In this document: piece after piece, positions 16,365-24,213 of the stretch
Position numbering within the stretch: position 1 is the first letter of the stretch
Layout: the number at the start of each line of letters is the position of its first letter
DNA from: Promethearchaeota archaeon
GTDB lineage: Archaea > Asgardarchaeota > Lokiarchaeia > Sigynarchaeales > SOKP01
Length of the DNA: 42,642 bases
Reading direction: 5' to 3'
NCBI GenBank assembly: GCA_030620005.1
Contig: JAUXAJ010000008.1
Span: 1 to 42,642 of the forward strand
Made by a program: the position numbers and the translations under genes
The notes under the pieces: model-generated
Databases searched by the model: none
What the model was told of the DNA's origin: nothing
What the model saw: the letters and a program-made list of their open reading frames with translations, nothing else

Positions 16365-17480
16365 GTGGCAAAAGGCGATATAGAAGGTAATGATTTTACA
16401 GCATTCAACGATCCTTTTACTGGCAGGAAAGTTATTCAGTTAACTTCAAGCGAGCAATTTTGCCACCATCCCTATTTTTACAATAAATCCATTACAAACG
16501 ACAACAAATATCTTATACATGGCAAGAAATCAAACGGAACTCGAAATATTTTTAAAATGGATTTAACTAATGGTCTCTCCATGCAACTAACTGATGCCGA
16601 AGGAATCAATGAATTTAACACAATCCTCAACAGTAGCGATAAATACATTATTTTTACAAAAGGGAACCAATTAATTAAGCTTGATTTAAACAATCTCGAA
16701 GAAGATGTAATTTATTCCATTCCAGAAGGGTGGTCAACAAATGCAGAGAGCACTCCTTCTTTAAGTTCTGACGATAAATACATTGTACTTCCAGAAATTA
16801 AGAGTGAAGATATCATTCAACTTGAAGGCGATTGGACAATGTTTATAAAACAATGGAGAAAAATGCCGAAATGTCGAATAGTAATTATAGATATCGAAAA
16901 AAAGAAGTCTGAAATAGTTTTTGAAGAAAATTATTGGATAGGAGAAGTTCAATTTCGACCTCACGATAACGATACCCTCTCATTTTGTCACGAGGGACCA
17001 TGGCATAAAATTGATGCGAGGATATGGTTAATGAATCGAAATGCATCAAATATGAGGTGTGTTAAACAGAGAGAAGGAAAAGAACAATTCGGTCACGAGT
17101 ACTGGTTAAAAGATGGGTCAAAAATCGGCTTCATGCATTTTCCAAAATTTTATGGAAAAGATGCCTCGATTAGGTTCATTGATCCAATAACTTTAGACGA
17201 AGAAATCTTAATGAATTGCTCGGGATATTCTCATTGCATGTCAAATTTTAACAATTCAAAAATCGTAGGAGATGCACGTGGTAGAAAGAATTCACATATT
17301 TACCTTGTTGATGTCAAAAAGAAAACTGAGGAGATATTATGCTCCCATAAGACATCGTGGAGCACATATGGACATACTCAAGATTCTCACCCCCATCCTA
17401 TATTTTCTTCGGATGGTTCTTTTATAATATTCACATCTGATAGAACGGGATTACCAGTAATTTATAGGGTAAATCTGTGA
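16365..17480 (+). CDS. ogl: Oligogalacturonate lyase (PL22-type seven-bladed propeller)
   Basis: 371 residues, close to the 386-residue bacterial enzyme. It cleaves pectin-derived oligogalacturonides by beta-elimination in the cytosol. No signal peptide, as expected of this intracellular enzyme. Key blocks match: F-T-G-R-K-V-I-Q-L-T near 18-27, C-H-H-P-Y-F-Y-N-K near 33-41, the block F-C-H-E-G-P-W-H-K-I-D-A-R-I-W-L (about 208-223), F-G-H-E-Y-W, C-S-G-Y-S-H-C-M-S-N-F, and S-H-P-H-P-I-F-S-S-D-G near the end. These include the His cluster used for Mn binding in the family. The start is GTG at 16365 giving M-A-K-G, the family N-terminus. No other pectinase is adjacent; the divergent upstream gene is phnN. 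Confidence 0.9.
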   Translation: MAKGDIEGNDFTAFNDPFTGRKVIQLTSSEQFCHHPYFYNKSITNDNKYLIHGKKSNGTRNIFKMDLTNGLSMQLTDAEGINEFNTILNSSDKYIIFTKGNQLIKLDLNNLEEDVIYSIPEGWSTNAESTPSLSSDDKYIVLPEIKSEDIIQLEGDWTMFIKQWRKMPKCRIVIIDIEKKKSEIVFEENYWIGEVQFRPHDNDTLSFCHEGPWHKIDARIWLMNRNASNMRCVKQREGKEQFGHEYWLKDGSKIGFMHFPKFYGKDASIRFIDPITLDEEILMNCSGYSHCMSNFNNSKIVGDARGRKNSHIYLVDVKKKTEEILCSHKTSWSTYGHTQDSHPHPIFSSDGSFIIFTSDRTGLPVIYRVNL

Positions 17481-17803
17481 GAATTTAAATTTAAGATCAT
17501 GAGCCATCTTAAAAAATAAAAACCATTCTACGGTGACCGCTCACTTGGAATACTTCAATAAGATAGATTTAGTGTAGGAAAAAAGGGTCAGAAGAGTTCA
17601 TCTCAGACATTTATCATTGAGTTTAGCATTTGATTTTTTTTCTGAATTTCTTGAGCATAAAACGAACAATCAAAAAAGAAATAATTTTTTTAAACTATAA
17701 AATTAAGTTTTTTAAAATTTTGTGAAGATGTATGGTTAAAACTATGTATAGCAATCAATGTCTTCTCATGTTGGAAGAAAATAAGAATAGAAAAAAAAAG
17801 CTG
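17481..17803. other. Gap between convergent genes
   Basis: 323 bp between the lyase and the minus-strand 7-TM gene. AT-rich, with oligo-T and oligo-A tracts that can serve as terminators for both. No tRNA, repeat or credible small gene is seen. Confidence 0.4.
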
Positions 17804-18538
17804 TTATTTTTCCGAAATTAATAATCTTGCTATTCTCTCCGGTAATAAAAATCCTAAGAAGTATAGTATTGAACTAGTTATTAGTATGAGTCTTACTATT
17901 ACTAATGTTATCGGGTCTAAAGTAATAACAGCATCCATAAAAGCGCCGATCGTGAACAATATAAACCCCATTAACAAGAATCTTGCTTTCCATTTTACTT
18001 CAGGCTCGTCAGACTTCAGAGATTTACTTGAAAAGAGAATTCCTGTTATGATAGTAACCATTAGAGCAAAAATTTGAAAGACCATTGGAAAGAGTTCAGG
18101 TTGATAATAGAATTTTTCTCTAATGTTACCTACTAAAGCAGGGTCAACAATTAAAAAAGCAATAAGAATTATCTCATATGGAATACATATAGCTGCAAAT
18201 ATTGAGACAATTTTTTTTCTGGATTTTGGATAAAGAAACTTGCCAATTGCATGTAACCAACTCAAAATCGCCAACGGAATGAACAAATTACTAATTGAAA
18301 GATATAGAAAAGGTTCGAACCTATAATCGAATAGAATTATGGATAAAAACGAGAATGAACTCCCCCACCACGCCGAAGAAAGAAAAATCCACGCAAGTCC
18401 AACAAAAATTAGTTCTTTTCTTCTTAATGAAAAGAATTTCAATAAAATAATTAATCCTAAGATAATAGAAATTAATACAAACGTTAATGTTAAACTTCCT
18501 TGAAGTATTTCTAGTTGCGTTAATTCTGCAATTCCCAT
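17804..18538 (-). CDS. Seven-TM membrane protein (paralogue of the gene at 27057)
   Basis: 244 residues with about seven hydrophobic helices and very short loops. It is related along its whole length to the 251-residue protein at 27057-27812: both have a V-G-L-A/S-W block in helix 3, charged K-x-K-x-x-F-L before the sixth helix, F-I-L-x-x-I-G, an acidic D-A in that helix, and Y-F/H-G-F-F/L-L-P near the C-terminus. No transporter or rhodopsin motif is seen (no retinal-binding Lys in the last helix). Such compact 7-TM proteins without other domains could be sensors, but that is a guess. It is transcribed alone. Confidence 0.7.
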   Translation of the reverse strand: MGIAELTQLEILQGSLTLTFVLISIILGLIILLKFFSLRRKELIFVGLAWIFLSSAWWGSSFSFLSIILFDYRFEPFLYLSISNLFIPLAILSWLHAIGKFLYPKSRKKIVSIFAAICIPYEIILIAFLIVDPALVGNIREKFYYQPELFPMVFQIFALMVTIITGILFSSKSLKSDEPEVKWKARFLLMGFILFTIGAFMDAVITLDPITLVIVRLILITSSILYFLGFLLPERIARLLISEK

Positions 18539-18745
18539 AAAATCACTAATTTATTTTGTTTTAATATTTATTTAATATAAAAATATATGATTTGAACTAA
18601 TATTTAAAATGTTTGTCATTTTTCTCTAAGAACAATTACTATTTCGATTTTCTCATTCTATTTTCAATACTTCATGAGATAGAATTAAATAGAATAAATG
18701 GTAATATTTATTCACAATATTCAATAATTTTTTTTGAATAAGTCC

Positions 18746-19174
18746 ATGATTAAAAATACAGACAATGAAGGTTTAATTTCAGATATACCCGAAAGCTATC
18801 AAAGGTATTTAGACCAAATATTTATAATTTCGCGTAAAAAGAAGGGAGGTTGGGTTTCAAATAAAGAACTCGCAGAAAGTTTAAATGTGAAACCAGCAAG
18901 CGTAAGTGGAATGTTAGAAAAATTAAAAGAGAAAAAATTAATAAAATGGGAACCAAGAAAAGCAATAAGGTTAACCGACAAGGGTAAAGAAATTGCCAAG
19001 CAATTAAATGAAATTCATTCGTTATTATGCGATTTTTTTGAGAAAGTTTTAAAGATTGATGATAAAGAGATAGTAGAAGATCTTTGTTGTCAAATTGAGC
19101 ACCATATTGATTTGGCAGTTAAATTCAAATTTCAAAATTTTTTATCAAAATATCTTGCCGATAAAAGCAATTAG
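18746..19174 (+). CDS. DtxR/MntR-type metal-dependent transcriptional regulator
   Basis: 142 residues from ATG 18746; a TTG at 18734 would add four residues (M-N-K-S) and is less likely. An N-terminal winged helix (about residues 15-75) shows V-S-N-K-E-L-A-E-S-L-N-V-K-P-A-S-V-S and L-I-K-W-E-P-R-K-A-I-R-L-T-D-K-G-K, the DtxR/MntR pattern. The dimerisation domain contains C-C-Q-I-E-H-H-I-D, whose E-H-H residues are metal ligands in MntR. No SH3-like FeoA domain follows, as in MntR. It would bind Mn or Fe and repress uptake genes. The nearest downstream gene (19243) starts 69 bp away on the same strand, so the two may be co-transcribed. No metal transporter is in the immediate vicinity. Confidence 0.85.
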   Translation: MIKNTDNEGLISDIPESYQRYLDQIFIISRKKKGGWVSNKELAESLNVKPASVSGMLEKLKEKKLIKWEPRKAIRLTDKGKEIAKQLNEIHSLLCDFFEKVLKIDDKEIVEDLCCQIEHHIDLAVKFKFQNFLSKYLADKSN

Positions 19175-19242
19175 CTATCATAATTATTTTAATATTTTAA
19201 TCATTTATATATCCAAATAATAATTTTATAAAAGGAAAAAAA

Positions 19243-20004
19243 ATGTCTGCTGAACTTAATGAAAAGATAAATAAAATCAACGCCTCCTTTAAAGAGTTTA
19301 CAAATTTTTTAGAACTGGAAGATTTTAGAACATATCTTTTATTTACCCTTACAAGTCAAGTATCTAGCTCAGTTTTAGCCCAGTTAGGTTTAGGTGGAAC
19401 GAAAGATACTTTCAATTTGCCCTATAATCCTGCATTCAAAATGTATTATCAAAAAATAAATTTAATCTCGGGAGCAATAATCATTTACATTAAAAGCGAT
19501 CCTATTACAAACGAGTTTTTATTAAAGAAAGATGATGAATTCTTTGATAGATATTTAAGTCAAGAAGAAAAAAGCCTTGCTTTCCGAGGTAAAGAAAAAT
19601 TTTTGTTTCCGTTGGTCTCGGACTGTAGCGCCCTTGAAAACAAAGAAGACGATCCTAAATTAACCGTGAAACTTGACGATGTTTTCTACTCATTAGAGAG
19701 TTTTATTGCTACCACAGAACCTAATGTCTTGTTCGTTATAGATGCTGATAACGATTCTGAGCCGGACATATTATTTGCTTTTAACATGATACCGGAAATG
19801 CCAGGCAAACGTAATAAGAAAGTATTGAAAATCGACGCTTATTTGGACAAGGACCACAACGCTAAAGATATGGCTTACTTAAAAAGGGAAGAAGATTACG
19901 TGATTAAATTTCTGAAAGAAATTAAGGAAATAAGCCATGGCGAATTGTATAAATCTTCATTCTCGTTGATTGTTCACGTTAAATCTTTTAATAAGCCTTA
20001 TTAG
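19243..20004 (+). CDS. Uncharacterised soluble protein
   Basis: 253 residues, mixed helix and strand, no signal peptide, no membrane helix. One Asp-rich stretch D-A-D-N-D-S-E-P-D-I-L-F-A-F-N (about 162-176) could be a calcium-like loop or just a charged turn. The N-terminal 35 residues look like a helical hairpin. No family recognised. It follows the MntR-type regulator on the same strand after 68 bp. A ribosome-binding A/G-rich stretch AAAAGGAAAAA precedes the ATG. The gap to the following RHH gene is 184 bp, so it is probably the end of the transcript, with T-rich sequence after the stop. Confidence 0.6.
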   Translation: MSAELNEKINKINASFKEFTNFLELEDFRTYLLFTLTSQVSSSVLAQLGLGGTKDTFNLPYNPAFKMYYQKINLISGAIIIYIKSDPITNEFLLKKDDEFFDRYLSQEEKSLAFRGKEKFLFPLVSDCSALENKEDDPKLTVKLDDVFYSLESFIATTEPNVLFVIDADNDSEPDILFAFNMIPEMPGKRNKKVLKIDAYLDKDHNAKDMAYLKREEDYVIKFLKEIKEISHGELYKSSFSLIVHVKSFNKPY

Positions 20005-20188
20005 TTATTTTTTTCGTTTTTTCTTTTTTGTCAATTACTATTATCTATATTATTGCCTTGATATTATTTATTCATCAATGATTAAACCCTTAATATCATT
20101 AAACCCTTAATATCTTCAATTTAAAAAGCATCCGACAAATTTAATATTATTAAGAAATTTGTAAATCGACATTATTAAGCGGTTAAGA

Positions 20189-20392
20189 ATGAAAATCATT
20201 ACGATAAATCTTCCAGAATTATATTTGGATGGAATTAAAACTTTAAACGATTTAGGGGTCTATGCATCGAGAAGTGAAGCTATAAGAAAAGCATTGCTAG
20301 ATTTTTTAGCAAACGAGTTGAAATTTTATGAGGAACTCGGCCATGAAAACTTTAAAATGCTTGTAAGAGACACACCTAAAACCCGAAATTGA
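20189..20392 (+). CDS. Ribbon-helix-helix DNA-binding protein
   Basis: 67 residues. The strand K-I-I-T-I-N-L-P-E followed by two helices and S-R-S-E-A-I-R-K-A-L-L-D-F-L is the classic ribbon-helix-helix (CopG/MetJ-type) fold. It should act as a dimer on a short palindromic operator. The tail of about 22 residues is charged and has no NikR-type metal-binding domain. No toxin gene overlaps or adjoins it, so a stand-alone regulator or chromatin-associated factor is more likely than an antitoxin. A very strong T13 tract follows the stop. Confidence 0.88.
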   Translation: MKIITINLPELYLDGIKTLNDLGVYASRSEAIRKALLDFLANELKFYEELGHENFKMLVRDTPKTRN

Positions 20393-20396
20393 ACAA

Positions 20397-20409
20397 TTTT
20401 TTTTTTTTT
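20397..20409 (+). terminator. T13 terminator after the RHH gene
   Basis: Thirteen T start 5 bp after the stop codon and are followed by another T7 tract, a typical strong archaeal terminator. Confidence 0.6.
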
Positions 20410-20634
20410 AATTTTTTTATATTTTTCTTTCTTGATTTTGGTTATCAGTTATTAAACAAACTAATTCTTAGTTTTAAAGAATGAAACAAATATGGGAAAT
20501 TCCACATCAACAAAATTATAACAAAATAATAAAAAGTTATATATTTAAATAATCAATTAATCTAAATTAAATCAAATTAATTATCATGATTCTAGTCTAA
20601 ATTAAATTATAATTAAAAAATCACACGACAAAAA

Positions 20635-21915
20635 ATGGCAAAACAGACTTCTACTTCGATATTAGTAGTACTAACTTTATTCTCATCTACACTTTTTAGC
20701 ATTATAACCCCAATGGCTAAAGAACTTACCATGGCTTTGAACTTTGAAGCTGAAGCGCAGGTGGCTCTTATAAGTTCGATATTCTTAACGGTGAGCGCAA
20801 TATGTTCCTTAATTTGGGCTATTTTAGGGGATAGGTTTTCAAGGAAAAAACTTTTAGTGATAGCAACTTTAGAATGGTCTATCTTAACCTTCCTTACGAT
20901 ATTCGCAACGGATTTTTATTCGTTGTTATTTTTCCAAATATTTACCGCAATTGGCTTTGCCGCGGCATTACCTCTCACCTTCTCATTATTAGTTGATATG
21001 GTCGAGCCAAAAATCAGGGGAAAAAAATTTGGGGAGTTGAGTGCTGTATATGTCTTGGGGAATGGACTTGGCCAGATGCTTTCGGGGTTTCTCATTGATT
21101 TTTACACTTGGCACGTACCCATTTTAATAGTTTCAATATTTGGATTTGTTTGCACGGGATTATTATTCAGGCTTAAGGAACCAATGAGGGGGGCAATGGA
21201 TGGTTTGCGTGAAGCTAAAGATGGTAATGCAATAGAATTTAGTTACAAAATAAGATTAAAAGATTTTAAAGAAATTTGGAAAGTAAAATCAACTGTTTTA
21301 ATATTATTTCTGAATTTTGCAATGTTTATTTCGATTGGGGCTATTAGTTCATTTTTTATCTCCATGCTAAAAAATGATTATCAGCTTCCTTCTGCAATTG
21401 CGACTATTTTCTTGATCGTAGTCTTTGGTGGGCAAGTTCCAAGTGGCCCTTATTTCGGAAAAATGGGAGATCGAAAGTATGAAACTGATAAAAATGGAAG
21501 AATTAAAGTAGTTTTACTTTGTCTTTTAAGCGGTTCAATATTTTACATCATAGGGTATTCGTTAGCATTCATTTCTAAGGATATAATAACAGCAATCATC
21601 TTTTTAACATTAGCATTCATTGGAGCGTTCCTTTTCGGCGGAATTGACCCTTTAACTCAATCTATCCTGGGAGAAATTAATCCTCCCCAAATACGCTCAA
21701 CAATTTATTCAATAAATTATCTAACTTATACTCTTGGAAGAAGCATTAGCTTATTACTTTTAGGACAATTCTTTATTGCGTTCAATAATCAATATAGTCC
21801 GGGGTATTTAATATTATCCGTCATGGCATTATGTTGCACGCTAATAGTAATTCCTATTTTGAAATACCTCCCACGAGATATTGAAAATATCCGAGAAAGT
21901 CCACCAAAAAAATAA
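20635..21915 (+). CDS. Major facilitator superfamily transporter
   Basis: 426 residues with about 12 membrane helices in two halves separated by a charged loop (about 180-215). The loop after helix 2 contains G-D-R-F-S-R-K-K, the MFS signature G-x-x-x-D-R-x-G-R-R/K in variant form, and a second copy of the motif (G-K-M-G-D-R-K) lies in the second half. The substrate is not predictable. The stop is 13 bp before the next gene, which encodes an iron-sulfur protein, so the three genes 20635-23232 probably form an operon. The start M-A-K-Q-T places the first helix directly behind. Confidence 0.88.
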   Translation: MAKQTSTSILVVLTLFSSTLFSIITPMAKELTMALNFEAEAQVALISSIFLTVSAICSLIWAILGDRFSRKKLLVIATLEWSILTFLTIFATDFYSLLFFQIFTAIGFAAALPLTFSLLVDMVEPKIRGKKFGELSAVYVLGNGLGQMLSGFLIDFYTWHVPILIVSIFGFVCTGLLFRLKEPMRGAMDGLREAKDGNAIEFSYKIRLKDFKEIWKVKSTVLILFLNFAMFISIGAISSFFISMLKNDYQLPSAIATIFLIVVFGGQVPSGPYFGKMGDRKYETDKNGRIKVVLLCLLSGSIFYIIGYSLAFISKDIITAIIFLTLAFIGAFLFGGIDPLTQSILGEINPPQIRSTIYSINYLTYTLGRSISLLLLGQFFIAFNNQYSPGYLILSVMALCCTLIVIPILKYLPRDIENIRESPPKK

Positions 21916-21928
21916 AAAAAATTGAACC

Positions 21929-22636
21929 ATGCGAATAAAGAAAGAACTTTGCAATGGATGCGGCAACTGTGTCGTATTATGTCCCGTCCAGGCAATTGAA
22001 TTAGTTGATAATAAAGCAGTTATCGACGACGATCAATGCGTAGAATGTTCAGTATGTTATCGAGATGCAAATTGCCCTACCAAAGCAATTAAGATGTCGC
22101 GATTGAAATGGCCTCGAATCATCCGGAGTCCTTTTAGCAACGTTATAGCAACTCATAAATTAACTGGAATTCCTGGAAGGGGCACGGAAGAAATGAAAAC
22201 TAACGATGTTTCTAACCGTTTTTTAATGGGTGAAATTGGTTTTTCTATTGAACTCGGGCGTCCTGGAATAGGAACTCGCCTCAGAAACATCGAAATATTC
22301 ACATCAGAGTTATCAAAAATAGGTGTTATTTACGAAGAACTAAGTCCCGTGACTGCTCTTCTAGAAGATGATCAAGTACATGTAAAGGAAGATGTAAAAA
22401 ACGAAAAAGTTCTATCAGCTATCATCGAATTTAAAGTTCCAGAAAGTAAAGCGGCTCAAGTATTGCAGGCAATCAGAGAAGTTGAAAATAAAGTCGATAC
22501 GGTCTTTACTGTCGGTGTCGTTTCTCGAGTGATGGAAGACGGTTCTATTCCTATCCTCGCATTGTTGAAAGAAAAAGATTTTCCTGTAAGGCCAAATGCT
22601 AAGGTCAATATTGGATTAGGTAAAACTAAAATTTAG
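21929..22636 (+). CDS. Ferredoxin-domain protein with unknown C-terminal domain
   Basis: 235 residues. Residues 1-55 are a two-cluster [4Fe-4S] ferredoxin: C-N-G-C-G-N-C-V-V-L-C-P (Cys8, 11, 14, 18) and a second set C-V-E-C-S-V-C-Y-R-D-A-N-C-P with CX2CX2CX5CP, two residues longer than usual in the last gap. Residues 80-235 are an unrecognised alpha/beta region beginning R-S-P-F-S-N-V-I-A-T-H and containing G-R-P-G-I-G-T-R-L. Next gene starts 14 bp on and has a cysteine-rich end, so the pair probably forms a redox or sensory complex. This could support the MFS carrier upstream, but the shared operon is the only evidence. ATG 21929 places the first cluster at residue 8. Confidence 0.75.
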   Translation: MRIKKELCNGCGNCVVLCPVQAIELVDNKAVIDDDQCVECSVCYRDANCPTKAIKMSRLKWPRIIRSPFSNVIATHKLTGIPGRGTEEMKTNDVSNRFLMGEIGFSIELGRPGIGTRLRNIEIFTSELSKIGVIYEELSPVTALLEDDQVHVKEDVKNEKVLSAIIEFKVPESKAAQVLQAIREVENKVDTVFTVGVVSRVMEDGSIPILALLKEKDFPVRPNAKVNIGLGKTKI

Positions 22637-22650
22637 GAGGATAATTAGTC

Positions 22651-23232
22651 GTGACACATTCTTTACATCGGATTGGAAAAATTGGAGAGTTAAAAAAAGA
22701 TTACGTGATTTTGGCAATGTTAGCTGCGGGTATTAACGATCATTATCCAAGTTCGAGGAAAAATTTAATAAGAATCGGAGCGATATTTCAGCAAAATAAA
22801 CCCACGAATATCATGCCGGAATTTGCTTGGAAAGTATCGTCAGTCATTACAGCATCTTTTGATACTATTGAAGCCGTAAAAGAAGTGATAAAGACAATAA
22901 AAGGAGAAGATTTGGGCGTTTCGATCGTAATTAGCGGTTTAATTTCAGAAATTGAAACCATTGTTAAGGAAATAAATCTATATCCACATACCGTTCACTT
23001 ATCTCTGGGAGTTTTTGGAAAAAAAGAGAAATTACCCCCTGATGACATTTTAGAAATCACGACAATGTGCGGACATCATTGCATTTCTCCACAATCTGTA
23101 GAATATTACGTTAAAATGGTTAAAGATGGAAAAATCACAACGGAAAAAGCAGCAGAAAAGTTGGCTAAGCCTTGCATTTGCGGAATAGTTAATCCTACAA
23201 GAGTTATTTCCATACTCAGGGAGTTAATTTAA
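22651..23232 (+). CDS. Partner of the ferredoxin-domain protein, C-terminal Cys/His motif
   Basis: 193 residues from GTG 22651, supported by the ribosome-binding GGAGG about 10 nt upstream. The C-terminal 60 residues carry T-M-C-G-H-H-C-I-S and P-C-I-C-G-I-V-N-P, which may bind a metal or an iron-sulfur cluster. The Cys-Gly-His and C-x-C-G-x-x-N-P pattern recurs, as far as I remember, in hypothetical proteins of anaerobes; no function was assigned there. The N-terminal part is alpha/beta with an S-V-I-T-A-S type strand. It is translationally linked to the ferredoxin-domain gene (14-bp gap) and the operon ends with a T9 tract. Confidence 0.65.
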   Translation: MTHSLHRIGKIGELKKDYVILAMLAAGINDHYPSSRKNLIRIGAIFQQNKPTNIMPEFAWKVSSVITASFDTIEAVKEVIKTIKGEDLGVSIVISGLISEIETIVKEINLYPHTVHLSLGVFGKKEKLPPDDILEITTMCGHHCISPQSVEYYVKMVKDGKITTEKAAEKLAKPCICGIVNPTRVISILRELI

Positions 23233-23253
23233 ATAAAACTTAAGTTTTCTATA

Positions 23254-23262
23254 TTTTTTTTT
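23254..23262 (+). terminator. T9 terminator after the MFS/iron-sulfur operon
   Basis: Nine T, 22 bp after the stop at 23232, followed by more T-rich sequence. Confidence 0.5.
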
Positions 23263-23541
23263 GATTTAATCCCTCTTTATCAATCCTCTTTTTTAACAAC
23301 TTTTATAATTTAATTGATGGCTTAAAACAAAATTTCCAAAATCGAATGAAAAAATAAAATTTAAGGACAATAAATAAAAAATTACTATTATGGTGGACTC
23401 TAGATAAATTTAATTTATATATTATTATATTAATATAAGATATAATCAAAGAAAGATTCCATAATTCAGAATTCTTCAAAACAAAATATATGGAAAACTT
23501 GTAATGCAGTTTTAGTCGGAGGATATCACGTTTTGAAATCA
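23263..23541. other. Intergenic region before the YwgA-like/HD pair
   Basis: AT-rich, no gene seen on either strand. A weak 90-codon minus-strand frame overlaps it but has no coding features. Confidence 0.4.
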
Positions 23542-23572
23542 ACTGAATCGGTTCAGTCAAAATATTTAAATA
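23542..23572 (+). promoter_or_regulatory. Palindromic operator next to a TATA box
   Basis: ACTGAA (23542-23547) and TTCAGT (23552-23557) form a perfect inverted repeat around TCGG, directly followed by the TATA-like AATATTTAAATA (23561-23572), 23-34 bp before the start codon at 23595. The repeat covers the place of the BRE element, so a bound protein would block TBP/TFB. It is a good candidate for autoregulation of the following two genes. Confidence 0.45.
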
Positions 23573-23594
23573 CATTAAGGAGAAATGATCATAT

Positions 23595-24128
23595 ATGTTA
23601 GATCGGCGTTTATATAAAATTATTGAATATGCATTAGGTGAAACATATGCAAATGAATATTCTAATAAATTCTCTACTCGAATAATTGTACAAAAAATAC
23701 TATATTTATTAACTCATGGAACTTCAAATCCAAAAATTTCTCTTCCATATCGATGGACATTTTATTTGCATGGACCTTATTCTTCTGAAATTGCACATAT
23801 GCTATATCATATTAACCAATTTCAGAGTGAATTAAATAATCAACCTATTAAATTAGAAGAAAATGATAAACTAAGGATTGAACATTTTCTTAAGTTTAAA
23901 CAAGAATTAGACGAAAAAAAAACCGAAAATCGGGATTTTCAAAAATTAACTGAAGAAGAACTTTATGAAATCTTGACAACATTAACATATGCAGCAGGAC
24001 AAATTGGTAATAACAAAAAAGAATTAATCAATATGTTTACAAAATTTAAACCAGACTTGAGAAAAAGGATTTCTGAATCTGTATTAAACACTATATATAC
24101 TCTTCTTGTCAATTTTTCCTATATTTAA
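23595..24128 (+). CDS. YwgA/SocA (DUF4065)-like small protein
   Basis: 177 residues. The block I-I-V-Q-K-I-L-Y-L-L-T-H-G (about 30-42) followed by W-T-F-Y-L-H-G-P-Y-S-S-E-I (about 54-66) is the pattern shared by the SocA-like/DUF4065 and YwgA groups (K-L-x-Y-L, then Y-x-x-G-P-Y-S). Such proteins act as antitoxins or regulators (Panacea domain) in some systems. The remaining sequence is helical. In Bacillus a ywgA gene is next to the HD-domain gene ywfO, as far as I recall; here too an HD gene follows after 85 bp on the same strand. That conserved pairing supports the assignment. Function here unknown; regulation of the HD enzyme is an inference. Confidence 0.6.
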   Translation: MLDRRLYKIIEYALGETYANEYSNKFSTRIIVQKILYLLTHGTSNPKISLPYRWTFYLHGPYSSEIAHMLYHINQFQSELNNQPIKLEENDKLRIEHFLKFKQELDEKKTENRDFQKLTEEELYEILTTLTYAAGQIGNNKKELINMFTKFKPDLRKRISESVLNTIYTLLVNFSYI

Positions 24129-24181
24129 ATATTTACTTATCTTTTTTCCAATATTTATTACTATATTTAATGATTAAATTA

Positions 24182-24192
24182 TATTTATAAAT
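24182..24192 (+). promoter_or_regulatory. TATA-like element for the HD-domain gene
   Basis: TATTTATAAAT lies about 22-32 bp before the ATG at 24214, so the gene may have its own nearly leaderless transcript besides read-through from 23595. Confidence 0.35.
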
Positions 24193-24213
24193 AGAATGGA
24201 TAAAATTTGAAAT

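Noticed and set aside
20577..20590. AATTATCATGAT shared upstream of hsp20 (7439-7450) and of the MFS gene
   Set aside because: The same string occurs inside the alpha/beta hydrolase coding region near 35256-35267, so in this AT-rich sequence it is likely chance.
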